Shown here in pieces: positions 7,804 to 14,205 of a stretch of 25,282 nucleotides of DNA. Position 1 is the stretch's first letter; each line of letters starts with the position of its first letter. The notes under the pieces were generated by a model. The model saw only the letters and a program-made list of their open reading frames with translations, was not told where the DNA came from and searched no databases. This DNA comes from an uncultured Oscillospiraceae bacterium (GTDB lineage: Bacteria; Bacillota; Clostridia; Oscillospirales; Oscillospiraceae): assembly GCA_934573935.1 (NCBI GenBank), contig CAKTMO010000024.1:1-25282 (forward strand). Reading direction: 5' to 3'. A program made the translations under genes and the position numbers.

Positions 7804-7874
7804 ATGGAAGCTACGGCGGCATAGCCGCCGAGATCGGCACTAAAAACATGCCACCGGCATGTTTTTAGTGCCGA
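7804..7874. repeat. Hairpin repeat with terminator-like stem (copy A)
   Basis: GGCGGCATAGCCGCC is followed by an 18-bp perfect stem (7835-7852 with 7856-7873, core AAAAACATGCC-ACC-GGCATGTTTTT). Related copies at 13387-13413 and 13732-13758 end in a longer T run. It lies just upstream of the marR promoter and could stop transcription coming from the left. Confidence 0.7.
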
Positions 7875-7892
7875 CAGCATAGCCGCGACAGC

Positions 7893-7937
7893 TTGACAAT
7901 CATCCGAAATCGTACTATACTGCAAAAGTCCGATTTC
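7893..7937 (+). promoter_or_regulatory. Promoter and putative MarR operator of the marR-MATE operon
   Basis: TTGACA (7893-7898), a 17-base spacer and TATACT (7916-7921) form a strong promoter. An inverted repeat GAAATCG (7906-7912) and CGATTTC (7931-7937) brackets the -10 box with 18 bases between the arms. This is where an autorepressor would sit. The promoter is strongly supported; the operator is inferred. Confidence 0.8.
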
Positions 7938-7958
7938 AGACAAAGAGGGGGAATTTCC

Positions 7959-8414
7959 ATGGACTGCCGCAGCGCCTTGACGGCTTATAACGACACCTAT
8001 AAGGAGCAGGACGACCTGTATCGGGCGGCGGCCCGCCGGTGCGGGCTGTCGGACTGCGCCTTCTGGGCGCTGTACGCCCTGCGGGACGCGGGGCGGCCCA
8101 TGACGCAAAGCGACGTGTGCTCCGCCGTGTACCAGCCCAAGCAGACGGTACACTCCGCCCTGAAAAAGCTGATGGCGGCGGGCTTCCTCCAGCTGGCGGA
8201 GGGCCGCGACCGGCGCAGCAAATACCTGCTGCTCACGGCGGCGGGCGAAGCGCTGATGGCCCGCACCGTCGATCCGGTCATGGCGGCGGAGGCGGCGGCC
8301 ATGAGCACCCTGTCGGCGGCGGAGCGGGAACAGTTCCTGACCCTTTGCCATCGCTATAACGACGCCCTGCGGCGCTCGCTGGCCGCGGTGATACAGAAGA
8401 AGGAGTTACCATGA
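7959..8414 (+). CDS. MarR-family transcriptional regulator
   Basis: A 151-residue winged-helix repressor expected to bind the inverted repeat in its own promoter and be released by a small ligand. The recognition region (MTQSDVCSAVYQPKQTVHSA, about residues 48-67) leads into a wing containing GRDRRSKYLLLTAAG (about 82-96), and helical dimerisation arms lie at both ends. I chose the ATG at 7959 because GAGGGGG lies about 7 bases upstream; an in-frame start further upstream would lie in the promoter. It overlaps the next gene by 4 bases (ATGA), so regulator and exporter are coupled, as in mepR-mepA-type operons. Confidence 0.92.
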   Translation: MDCRSALTAYNDTYKEQDDLYRAAARRCGLSDCAFWALYALRDAGRPMTQSDVCSAVYQPKQTVHSALKKLMAAGFLQLAEGRDRRSKYLLLTAAGEALMARTVDPVMAAEAAAMSTLSAAEREQFLTLCHRYNDALRRSLAAVIQKKELP

Positions 8415-9742
8415 GAATTCAATTATCCGACCATTTTTCCTATAAAATGCTGCTGCGGTTCGTGCTGCCCTCCATCGTCATGATGGTGTTCACCTCCATC
8501 TACGGCGTGGTGGACGGGCTGTTCGTGTCCAACTTCGTGGGCAAGACCCCCTTTGCGGCGGTGAATCTGGTGATGCCCTTCATCATGATCTTCGGCGGCA
8601 TCGGCTTCATGTTCGGCACCGGCGGCAGCGCCCTGGTGGCCAAGACCATGGGCGAGGGGGACAAGGCGCGGGCCAACCGGTATTTCACCATGATGATCGC
8701 CGTCACCCTCATCTGCGGCGTCATCATCTCCGTGGTGGGCGTGATCTTTATGGAGCCCATCTCCATCTTCCTGGGGGCGGACGAGGAGATGCTGGCGGAC
8801 TGCGTGCTGTACGGCCGCATCGTGCTGGCCTTCAACACGGCCTTCATGCTGCAGAACGTGTTCCAGAGCTTCCTCATCGCGGCGGAAAAGCCCAAGCTGG
8901 GGCTGTGGGTCACGGTGGCGGCGGGCGTCACCAACATGGCGCTGGACGCCCTGTTCATGGCGGTGTTCCACTGGGGCGTGGCGGGGGCCGCCATCGCCAC
9001 CGGCATCAGCCAGATCGTGGGCGGCGTGCTGCCGCTGCTCTATTTCCTGCGGCCCAACAGCAGCCTGCTGCGGCTGACGAAAACCAGGCTGGAGCTGCGG
9101 CCCATCCTGCAGGCCAGCGGCAACGGCGCGTCGGAGCTGGTCAGCAACGTGACGGCCTCGGTGGTAGGCATGCTGTACAACTTCCAGCTGCTGCGGCTGG
9201 CGGGACAGGACGGCGTGGCGGCCTACGGCGTTTTGATGTACGTGGAATTCATCTTCGCCGCCGTGTTCATCGGCTACGCCATCGGCTGCGCCCCCATCGT
9301 CAGCTATCACTTCGGCGCGGGCAACCGGGGCGAGCTGAAGAACCTGCTGAAAAAGAGCGTGCTGCTGATGGGCACAGGCGGCCTTTTGATGGTGGCCGTG
9401 GCCCAGGGGCTGGCAGGCCCCATGGCGCGGCTGTTCGTGGGGTATGACGACGGGCTGTGCGCCATGACGGTCCACGCCTTCCGCATCTCCACCCTGGTCT
9501 TTGTGCTGGTGGGGTTCAACATCTTCGCCTCCTCCTTCTTCACGGCGCTGAACGACGGCGTGGTATCGGCCGTCATCTCCTTCCTGCGCACCTTCGTGTT
9601 CAAGCTGTCGGCGGTGCTGCTGCTGCCCCTGATCTGGGAGCTGGACGGCATCTGGTGGGCCGAGGTGGCGGCGGAGATCTGCGCCTTCGCCCTGAGCGCG
9701 GCGTTCCTGCTGGGCAAGCGGAAGAAATACGGCTATCTGTAA
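8411..9742 (+). CDS. MATE-family multidrug efflux transporter
   Basis: A 443-residue membrane protein with about 12 hydrophobic segments, of the multidrug and toxin extrusion family, which exports cationic compounds by sodium or proton antiport. Typical sequence includes LPSIVMMVFTSIYGVVDGLF in segment 1, GTGGSALVAKTMGEGD after segment 2, and the second-half repeat around ASELVSNVTASVVGMLYN. It most resembles the MepA-like branch. Its start lies inside the marR stop (ATGA), and the stop is followed by a strong hairpin terminator. Regulation by the MarR protein is inferred from the operon. Substrates cannot be told from sequence. Confidence 0.93.
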   Translation: MRIQLSDHFSYKMLLRFVLPSIVMMVFTSIYGVVDGLFVSNFVGKTPFAAVNLVMPFIMIFGGIGFMFGTGGSALVAKTMGEGDKARANRYFTMMIAVTLICGVIISVVGVIFMEPISIFLGADEEMLADCVLYGRIVLAFNTAFMLQNVFQSFLIAAEKPKLGLWVTVAAGVTNMALDALFMAVFHWGVAGAAIATGISQIVGGVLPLLYFLRPNSSLLRLTKTRLELRPILQASGNGASELVSNVTASVVGMLYNFQLLRLAGQDGVAAYGVLMYVEFIFAAVFIGYAIGCAPIVSYHFGAGNRGELKNLLKKSVLLMGTGGLLMVAVAQGLAGPMARLFVGYDDGLCAMTVHAFRISTLVFVLVGFNIFASSFFTALNDGVVSAVISFLRTFVFKLSAVLLLPLIWELDGIWWAEVAAEICAFALSAAFLLGKRKKYGYL

Positions 9743-9746
9743 GGGA

Positions 9747-9773
9747 AAAGCCCGTGGCGATGCCACGGGCTTT
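9747..9773. terminator. Bidirectional terminator between the MATE and NADAR genes
   Basis: AAAGCCCGTGGC (9747-9758) pairs perfectly with GCCACGGGCTTT (9762-9773) around a 3-base loop, with T or A tails in both directions. The two genes converge here, so it serves both. Confidence 0.88.
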
Positions 9774-9781
9774 CTGTGTGT

Positions 9782-10639
9782 CTATTCTTCGCTGCGCAGG
9801 GTCTCCCGCACCCGCATCAGGGCGTTGCCCAGAATGCTCTGTCCCTGCCACTGGGCGGGGTCCTGATGGCGGGGATCCTCCAGTGGGATGCCGATACCCC
9901 AGATGCGGTCGTTGGGGGAGCACTCGGCGATCAGGGCGTCGCCGGTGGTCAGCAGCTGGTGCTTCAGGCCGCTGTTCTGGCCGAATTTTGCCAGCAGGCC
10001 GCGATAGATGACCTCCTGCCGCACGGCGGCCCACTTGCCCTCGTCATAGGGGGTAATGGCCCTGCCCAGCAGCTTCACCGTCTTGGGGTCGGGGTTCTCC
10101 ATCACCCTTTCGGCGGTGGTGGCGTCGCCGCAGCACAGGGCTTTTTGATACATCAGGTACTGCTCCGCGTTGAGATACGTCACGCCGTCCACGGTGAACA
10201 CCGCCGGATACCAGTTGCTGAACCAGCCGTTGGGGCCGTACTCGTGGAAAAAGCCCACCACACACCCCGTGATGGGGGCGTCCGCCTCCGTCACGGTGAA
10301 TTCCTCGTACAGCCCGTAGGTCCGCGCATCCGGCGCCAGCAGCGTCACCGCCAGCGCCGCCTGGGGATGGGCCTTGCGCCAGTTCTCCACCGCCACCAGC
10401 GCCGCGGGCACGGCGAACTGGGGCGGCCAGCCTCCCGCCGCCCCCAAGGTGGGGATGGCGACGGCGCTCTCCCCCGCCGTCAGCGCGCCGTCCAGCGCCG
10501 CGGCATAGCAGGCGGCCAGCGCCGCCGTTTCGTGGGGACGGCCGTCATAGACAGGGGGCGTCAGGGGGATGTCACGCCCGCCGGCGCGGCAGACGCAGCC
10601 GCCGCCCCAGGCAGCGTCCAGCTGAAAGGTCAGGGTCAT
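9782..10639 (-). CDS. NADAR-domain protein with N-terminal macro-like segment
   Basis: A 285-residue protein. Residues about 128-280 are a NADAR (YbiA/RibX-like) domain: FFHEYGPNGWFSNWYP (130-145), the E of NAEQYLMYQKA (157-167), TTGDALIAECSPNDRIWGIG (231-250) and QGQSILGNALMRVR (265-278). NADAR enzymes cleave N-glycosidic bonds in ADP-ribose- or riboflavin-related substrates, and some remove ADP-ribose from guanine bases. Residues about 35-115 (CYAAALDGAL, AIPTLGAAGGWPP, then a strand and helix) resemble the C-terminal half of a macro domain, without its usual N-terminal GDIT part. The ATG at 10639 has AGGAGG 7 bases upstream. It appears monocistronic. The NADAR call is firm; the macro part is a weaker call. 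Confidence 0.85.
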   Translation of the reverse strand: MTLTFQLDAAWGGGCVCRAGGRDIPLTPPVYDGRPHETAALAACYAAALDGALTAGESAVAIPTLGAAGGWPPQFAVPAALVAVENWRKAHPQAALAVTLLAPDARTYGLYEEFTVTEADAPITGCVVGFFHEYGPNGWFSNWYPAVFTVDGVTYLNAEQYLMYQKALCCGDATTAERVMENPDPKTVKLLGRAITPYDEGKWAAVRQEVIYRGLLAKFGQNSGLKHQLLTTGDALIAECSPNDRIWGIGIPLEDPRHQDPAQWQGQSILGNALMRVRETLRSEE

Positions 10640-10714
10640 GGTGGGGCCTCCTTGCTTTTTTCTTCATCCTACCACACCTGGACGGGAAAAGGCAAGGGGC
10701 GGACGAAATATCCC

Positions 10715-10754
10715 TTGCAACCGCCGCGGCGCTGTGATACAATATTTTGTATCA
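10715..10754 (+). promoter_or_regulatory. Promoter of the PduL-type gene, overlapped by a 20-bp palindrome
   Basis: TTGCAA (10715-10720), a 17-base spacer and TACAAT (10738-10743) form a good promoter about 50 bases before the start codon. The palindrome TGATACAATATTTTGTATCA (10735-10754, 8-bp perfect arms around TATT) covers the -10 box and start region, so it is a likely operator. The protein that binds it is not identified here. Confidence 0.72.
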
Positions 10755-10792
10755 TATGACACGGTTCGCCGTGTATAAGGAGGAGCATCACC

Positions 10793-11359
10793 ATGTCTTT
10801 CATGATCGAAACGTCTGCCCGTCACATCCATCTGACCCAGGAGTCCGTGGAAAAGCTGTTTGGCGCGGGCTATCAGCTGACCATCCGCAAGCCCCTGTCC
10901 TACCCCGGCCAGTACGCCAGCAACGAGCGTCTGACCATCGTCGGCCCCAAGAAGGAGATGGCCAACGTGTCCATCCTGGGCCCCACCCGTAAGGCCGACC
11001 AGGTGGAGATCTCCGCCACCGACGCCCGCACCCTGGGCATCGACGCCCCCGTCCGCGAGAGTGGCGACGTGAAGGGCTCCGGCGCCTGCAAGCTCATCGG
11101 CCCCAAGGGCGAGCTGGATCTGACCGAGGGCGTCATCATCGCCAAGCGCCACCTGCACATTCTGGAGAACGAGGCCAACGAGCTGGGCATCAAGAACGGC
11201 GAGATCATCAAGGTCGCCTGCGGCGGCGAGGGCCGTAAGCTGATCTTCGACGACGTAGTGGTCCGCGTCAACAAGGACGGCGCCACCACCATGCACATTG
11301 ACACCGACGAGTCCCAGGCCGCCGGCAACCCCACCGTGGGCGAGATCTTCCGCGGCTGA
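10793..11359 (+). CDS. pduL: PduL-type phosphate acyltransferase (phosphotransacylase)
   Basis: A 188-residue enzyme that interconverts acyl-CoA and acyl phosphate (acetyl- or propanoyl-CoA with phosphate), feeding acetate kinase. Family marks are visible: RHIHLT (10-15), KPLSYPGQYASNERLTI (33-49), ILGPTRKADQVEIS (61-74), KRHLHI (118-123) and MHIDTDE (167-173), supplying the metal-binding histidines. No N-terminal encapsulation peptide or microcompartment genes are present, so it is probably a cytosolic stand-in for Pta in fermentation. AAGGAGG lies about 9 bases before the ATG, and a terminator follows. Confidence 0.93.
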   Translation: MSFMIETSARHIHLTQESVEKLFGAGYQLTIRKPLSYPGQYASNERLTIVGPKKEMANVSILGPTRKADQVEISATDARTLGIDAPVRESGDVKGSGACKLIGPKGELDLTEGVIIAKRHLHILENEANELGIKNGEIIKVACGGEGRKLIFDDVVVRVNKDGATTMHIDTDESQAAGNPTVGEIFRG

Positions 11360-11393
11360 GCCGGCAAAACAGCAAAAGAGTGAGTGTGAGAAG

Positions 11394-11418
11394 AGAGGAC
11401 GCCTGCGCGTCCTCTTTT
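11394..11418 (+). terminator. Terminator of the PduL-type gene
   Basis: AGAGGACGC (11394-11402) pairs with GCGTCCTCT (11407-11415) around a 4-base loop, followed by TTT. Confidence 0.82.
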
Positions 11419-11440
11419 CCTGTTCCTATAGAAAATATAG

Positions 11441-11476
11441 AAAAGCGCCTCAGGCCGGTAGGTCTGAGGCGCTTTT
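11441..11476 (-). terminator. Terminator of the uracil permease gene
   Basis: AAAAGCGCCTCAG (11441-11453) pairs perfectly with CTGAGGCGCTTTT (11464-11476). On the minus strand it ends in TTTTCTATATTTT, 11 bases past the permease stop. It can also back up the plus-strand terminator. Confidence 0.85.
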
Positions 11477-11487
11477 GGGTTTGTCTC

Positions 11488-12825
11488 TTAATAGCTGCCC
11501 AGGTCGGCGGACTTGTCGCCCTCGACGCTGGCGCCGAACTCGTAGTCGTTGCCGGGCAGGATGGCGTTCAGGATCACGCCCGCCAGGGCGGCGATGGCCA
11601 GGCCGGTCAGGGTGATGTCGGCACTGCCCACGGTGAAGGTGATGCCGCCGGTGGAGCTGAAGCCCAGGCCGCTGACGAAGATCACCGCGGCGATGATCAG
11701 GTTGCGGGACTTGGTGAGATTCACCTTGTTCTCCACCACATTGCGGACACCCACGGCGGAGATCATACCGTACAGGACGAAGCTGACGCCGCCCACGATG
11801 GCGGTGGGGATGGAGTTCACCAGCGCGTCAAACTTGGGGGAGAAGCTCAGGATGATGGCGTACAGGGCCGCCAGACGGATGACCCGGGGATCGTAGACCT
11901 TGCTGAGAGCCAGCACGCCGGTGTTCTCGCCGTAGGTGGTGTTGGCGGGGCCGCCGAACATGCCCGCCATGGCGGTGGCCAGACCGTCGCCCAGCAGGGT
12001 GCGGTGCAGGCCGGGGTCCTCGATGAAGTTCTTGCCGGTGGTGGAGGAGATGGCGGAGATGTCGCCGATGTGCTCCATCATGGCGGCGATGGCGATGGGG
12101 GCCATCACCAGGATGGAGGTGATGTCAAACTTGGCGATGACGAACTGCTGCAGGCCCACGAAGTCGGCATGGCCCACTTCCGTAAAGTCCACCTGTCCGG
12201 TGATCAGGGCCACCACATAGCTGCCCACCACACCCAGCAGGATGGGGATGATCTTGACCATGCCCTTGCCCCAGATGTTTGCCACAATGATGATGGCGAT
12301 GGCCAGCAGGGCCAGCCACCAGTTGGTGGAGGCGTTGGCGATGGCGGTGCCGGACAGGTTCAGGCCGATCAGGATGATGATGGGGCCGGTGACGATGGGG
12401 GGGAAGAAGCGCATGACCTTCTTGGCGCCCACCAGCTTGAACAGCAGGGCCAGCACCAGATACAGCAGGCCCGCCACCACCACGCCGCCCAGGGCGTAGG
12501 GCAGCTTTTCCTCGCCGCTCATGCCGGCGAACTTGCCCACATCCAGCTGGGCCACCGCCTCGAAGCCGCCCAGGAAGGCGAAGGAGGAGCCCAGGAAGGC
12601 GGGCACCTTAAACTTGGTGCACAGATGGAACAGCAGCGTGCCCAGACCTGCGAACAGCAGGGTGGTCTGGATGGACAGGGGCAGCCCGTAGGAGCTGACC
12701 AGGATGGGCACCAGCACCGTGGCGCCGAACATGGCGAACAGGTGCTGCAGGCCCAGCACCAGCATACGGGGGACACCCAACTCTCTCGCGTCGTAGATGG
12801 CCACCTGGCCGAGATCTTTCTTCAT
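11488..12825 (-). CDS. uraA: Uracil/xanthine permease (NCS2 family)
   Basis: A 445-residue membrane protein with about 14 hydrophobic segments, a UraA-type nucleobase transporter importing uracil with protons. Typical NCS2 sequence includes LGLQHLFAMFGATVLVPILV (31-50 region), GSSFAFLGGF, FFPPIVTGPIIILIGLNLS, the segment-8 region MEHIGDISAISSTTGKNF with the substrate-binding Glu, and GGPANTTYGENTGVLALSKV with its second Glu. I chose the ATG at 12825 because AGAGAGGA lies 7 bases upstream, rather than the ATG seven codons earlier. Upstream lies a leader ORF and terminator that look like a pyrimidine attenuator, which supports uracil over xanthine as substrate. Confidence 0.93.
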   Translation of the reverse strand: MKKDLGQVAIYDARELGVPRMLVLGLQHLFAMFGATVLVPILVSSYGLPLSIQTTLLFAGLGTLLFHLCTKFKVPAFLGSSFAFLGGFEAVAQLDVGKFAGMSGEEKLPYALGGVVVAGLLYLVLALLFKLVGAKKVMRFFPPIVTGPIIILIGLNLSGTAIANASTNWWLALLAIAIIIVANIWGKGMVKIIPILLGVVGSYVVALITGQVDFTEVGHADFVGLQQFVIAKFDITSILVMAPIAIAAMMEHIGDISAISSTTGKNFIEDPGLHRTLLGDGLATAMAGMFGGPANTTYGENTGVLALSKVYDPRVIRLAALYAIILSFSPKFDALVNSIPTAIVGGVSFVLYGMISAVGVRNVVENKVNLTKSRNLIIAAVIFVSGLGFSSTGGITFTVGSADITLTGLAIAALAGVILNAILPGNDYEFGASVEGDKSADLGSY

Positions 12826-12897
12826 GGCGTGATTCCTCTCTTTCATTTGTCTTGTATGTGATGTTACTTACCAAACGCTGTCAGCGGCTTTTGGCCG

Positions 12898-12926
12898 AAA
12901 AAAAAGACCGATGAAAAACATCGGTC
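12898..12926 (-). terminator. Attenuator hairpin before the uracil permease gene
   Basis: On the minus strand GACCGATG (12926-12919) pairs perfectly with CATCGGTC (12913-12906) around TTTTT, followed by eight T. Its first two bases are part of the TGA stop codon of the leader ORF. A ribosome reaching that stop would cover the upstream arm and prevent the hairpin from forming. It stands 73 bases before the permease start. Confidence 0.85.
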
Positions 12927-12999
12927 AAACAACGATATCAACAATAGAAACAAAAACAGCGGGGACGGCTTTGCACTTGCTTTTACGGATGGTAGTCAT
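12925..12999 (-). CDS. 24-residue leader peptide of the uracil permease attenuator
   Basis: A short reading frame, MTTIRKSKCK-AVPAVFVSIV-DIVV, starts at the ATG at 12999 with GAAAGGGGGG about 6 bases upstream and ends with TGA at the foot of the terminator hairpin. Its last 15 codons are very T-rich (GTTTTTGTTTCTATTGTTGA and on), giving a U-rich transcript in which polymerase would slow when UTP is low. This is the arrangement of the E. coli pyrBI leader: slow polymerase lets the translating ribosome catch up and block termination. The peptide itself probably has no role. Translation is inferred from the ribosome site and the stop position. Confidence 0.75.
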   Translation of the reverse strand: MTTIRKSKCKAVPAVFVSIVDIVV

Positions 13000-13030
13000 G
13001 GCGCGCCCCCCTTTCAAAATTTTCTTGCTT

Positions 13031-13059
13031 ATTATAGCGGCCTCCGCGGCAAAATGCAA
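13031..13059 (-). promoter_or_regulatory. Promoter of the leader-uraA transcript
   Basis: On the minus strand TTGCAT (13059-13054), a 17-base spacer and a perfect TATAAT (13036-13031). The predicted RNA start near 13024 leaves about 25 bases before the leader ATG. Confidence 0.82.
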
Positions 13060-13230
13060 GCTTTTTCTTCTCCAAACATCCGCCGAATTTTCCCCGCCGG
13101 ATTCGTGGACATTGCACAAATCCATCAACAGGGCTTATGGCTTGCATCAGAACAGGGCGGAAAAATTCGACGAGGGGTAATATTTCTGTGGAAATATACG
13201 AACCGTATTGCACTTCCGCCATACGGCACG

Positions 13231-13424
13231 CCCAAAGCCTCCCTTGTGTAAAGGCACCCCAGTGCTCACACTGGGGCGTGCACAGCTGAGGTGGCAGCGC
13301 GAAGCGCTGACGAAGGGATTGACCGCAAGAGAGTACGGTGGAAATCTGCCGGAAGCTGCGGCGGCATAGCCGCCGAGATCGGCGCTAAAAACATGCCACC
13401 GGCATGTTTTTTTCACGCGCCGAC
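13231..13424. repeat. Variant foldback element plus hairpin repeat (copy B)
   Basis: CCAAAGCCTCCCTTGTGTAA opens a variant of the element seen at 7621. The expected arm is interrupted by an extra hairpin, GCACCCCAGTG-CTCA-CACTGGGGCGTGC, and the opposed right half is missing. It runs into GGCGGCATAGCCGCC and the hairpin AAAAACATGCC-ACC-GGCATGTTTTTTT (13387-13413). The 843-base gap 13000-13843 is made almost wholly of such repeats and two promoters; I see no gene in it. Confidence 0.7.
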
Positions 13425-13463
13425 GGCCCGCTCGATGAACGCAGCAAATACGGTGTAACCCTC

Positions 13464-13492
13464 CGTAGGGCGGGGTGCCCTCACCCCGCCGC
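13464..13492. repeat. GC-rich REP-like palindrome
   Basis: CGTAGGGCGGGGTGCCCTCA...CCCCGCCG, the same unit as at 7451, 7555 and (reversed) 4005 and 18037. It lies between repeat copies B and C. Confidence 0.7.
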
Positions 13493-13510
13493 GCGGTGAA
13501 CGCAAGCACC

Positions 13511-13769
13511 CCAAAGCCTCCCCTGTGTAAGGGGAGGTGGCAAAAATCTTTGATTTTTGCCGGAGGGGTTGTTACCAAGGCTTCCGTAGACCGACAATCC
13601 CCCAGTCAGCCTTACGGCTGACAGCCCCCTTTGCACAAGGGGGCCTTTGGTGGGTGCGGTGGAGGCGGTTATTGAGAGTGCGGTGGAAACTTGCTGGATG
13701 CTGCGGCGGCATAGCCGCCGCGATCGGCGCTAAAAACATGCCACCGGCATGTTTTTTTCACGCGCCGAC
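13511..13769. repeat. Foldback element plus hairpin repeat (copy C)
   Basis: 13511-13650 is a near-identical copy of the element at 7621-7759, here with ends CCAAAGCCTCCCC and GGGGGCCTTTGG. It is followed by TGGGTGCGGTGGAGGCGGTT, GGCGGCATAGCCGCC and the hairpin AAAAACATGCC-ACC-GGCATGTTTTTTT (13732-13758). The repeat ends GCGCCGAC, two bases before the -35 box of the first blaI promoter. Confidence 0.75.
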
Positions 13770-13771
13770 TC

Positions 13772-13825
13772 TTGACAAGAGCGTCTACATAGTGTAGTCT
13801 ATAGAAAAGACTACACTATGTAGTC
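13772..13825 (+). promoter_or_regulatory. Promoter with two BlaI-type operators (module 1)
   Basis: TTGACA (13772-13777), 17 bases, then TAGTCT (13795-13800). Two 17-bp palindromes follow: GTCTACATAGTGTAGTC (13783-13799), over the spacer and -10 box, and GACTACACTATGTAGTC (13809-13825), at the RNA start. Both share the core CTACA-N3-TGTAG, close to the TACA/TGTA half-sites known for BlaI/MecI operators. Their centres are 26 bases apart. Autorepression by the downstream BlaI is strongly suggested. Confidence 0.85.
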
Positions 13826-13843
13826 GGACAGGAGGAAACGAGC

Positions 13844-14203
13844 ATGGCAGAATGGCAGATGGGCGTGGTGGAGTCCAAATTCGCCGATATCATCTGGCGC
13901 ACCGCGCCGGTCACCTCCTCCCAGCTGGTGAAGCTGGGGGAGGCGGAGATGGGCTGGAAGCGCACCACCGTACACACCGTACTGCGGCGGCTGTGTGACA
14001 AGGGATTGTTCCGGAACGACGGCGGCGTGGTCACCGCGCGGATCACCCGCGACGAGTTCTACGCCCGCCAGAGCCGCCAGTATGTGGCGGACAGCTTTCA
14101 CGGCTCGCTGCCCGCCTTCATCGCGGCCTTTACCCAGGGCCGCAGGCTGACGGAGGAGGAACGGGCGGAGCTGCGCCGCATGATCGACGAAACGGAGGGC
14201 TGA
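13844..14203 (+). CDS. BlaI/MecI-family repressor (module 1)
   Basis: A 119-residue winged-helix repressor. The N-terminal DNA-binding part includes VESKFADIIW, the helix SSQLVKLGE and the recognition helix KRTTVHTVLRRLCDKG (about residues 43-58). The C-terminal part (residues about 75-119) is the helical dimerisation and cleavage region. Such repressors bind paired palindromes and are inactivated by proteolysis when the partner BlaR1-type sensor is triggered. AGGAGG lies 8 bases before the ATG. The sensor gene follows after 2 bases, and two matching palindromes lie in the promoter. No beta-lactamase or PBP2a gene is nearby. Confidence 0.93.
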   Translation: MAEWQMGVVESKFADIIWRTAPVTSSQLVKLGEAEMGWKRTTVHTVLRRLCDKGLFRNDGGVVTARITRDEFYARQSRQYVADSFHGSLPAFIAAFTQGRRLTEEERAELRRMIDETEG

Positions 14204-14205
14204 GC

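Noticed and set aside
8423..9766. Long antisense open frame opposite the MATE gene
   Set aside because: His/Gln/Asp-rich translation is an artefact of the reverse strand of a membrane-protein gene.
11380..12861. Long plus-strand frame opposite uraA
   Set aside because: His/Gly/Asp-rich shadow; uraA on the other strand has family motifs, promoter, ribosome site and terminator.
12826..13024. PyrR-binding or purine riboswitch leader for uraA
   Set aside because: I see no PyrR-binding hairpin consensus or purine aptamer; the leader is largely taken up by the short frame and terminator.
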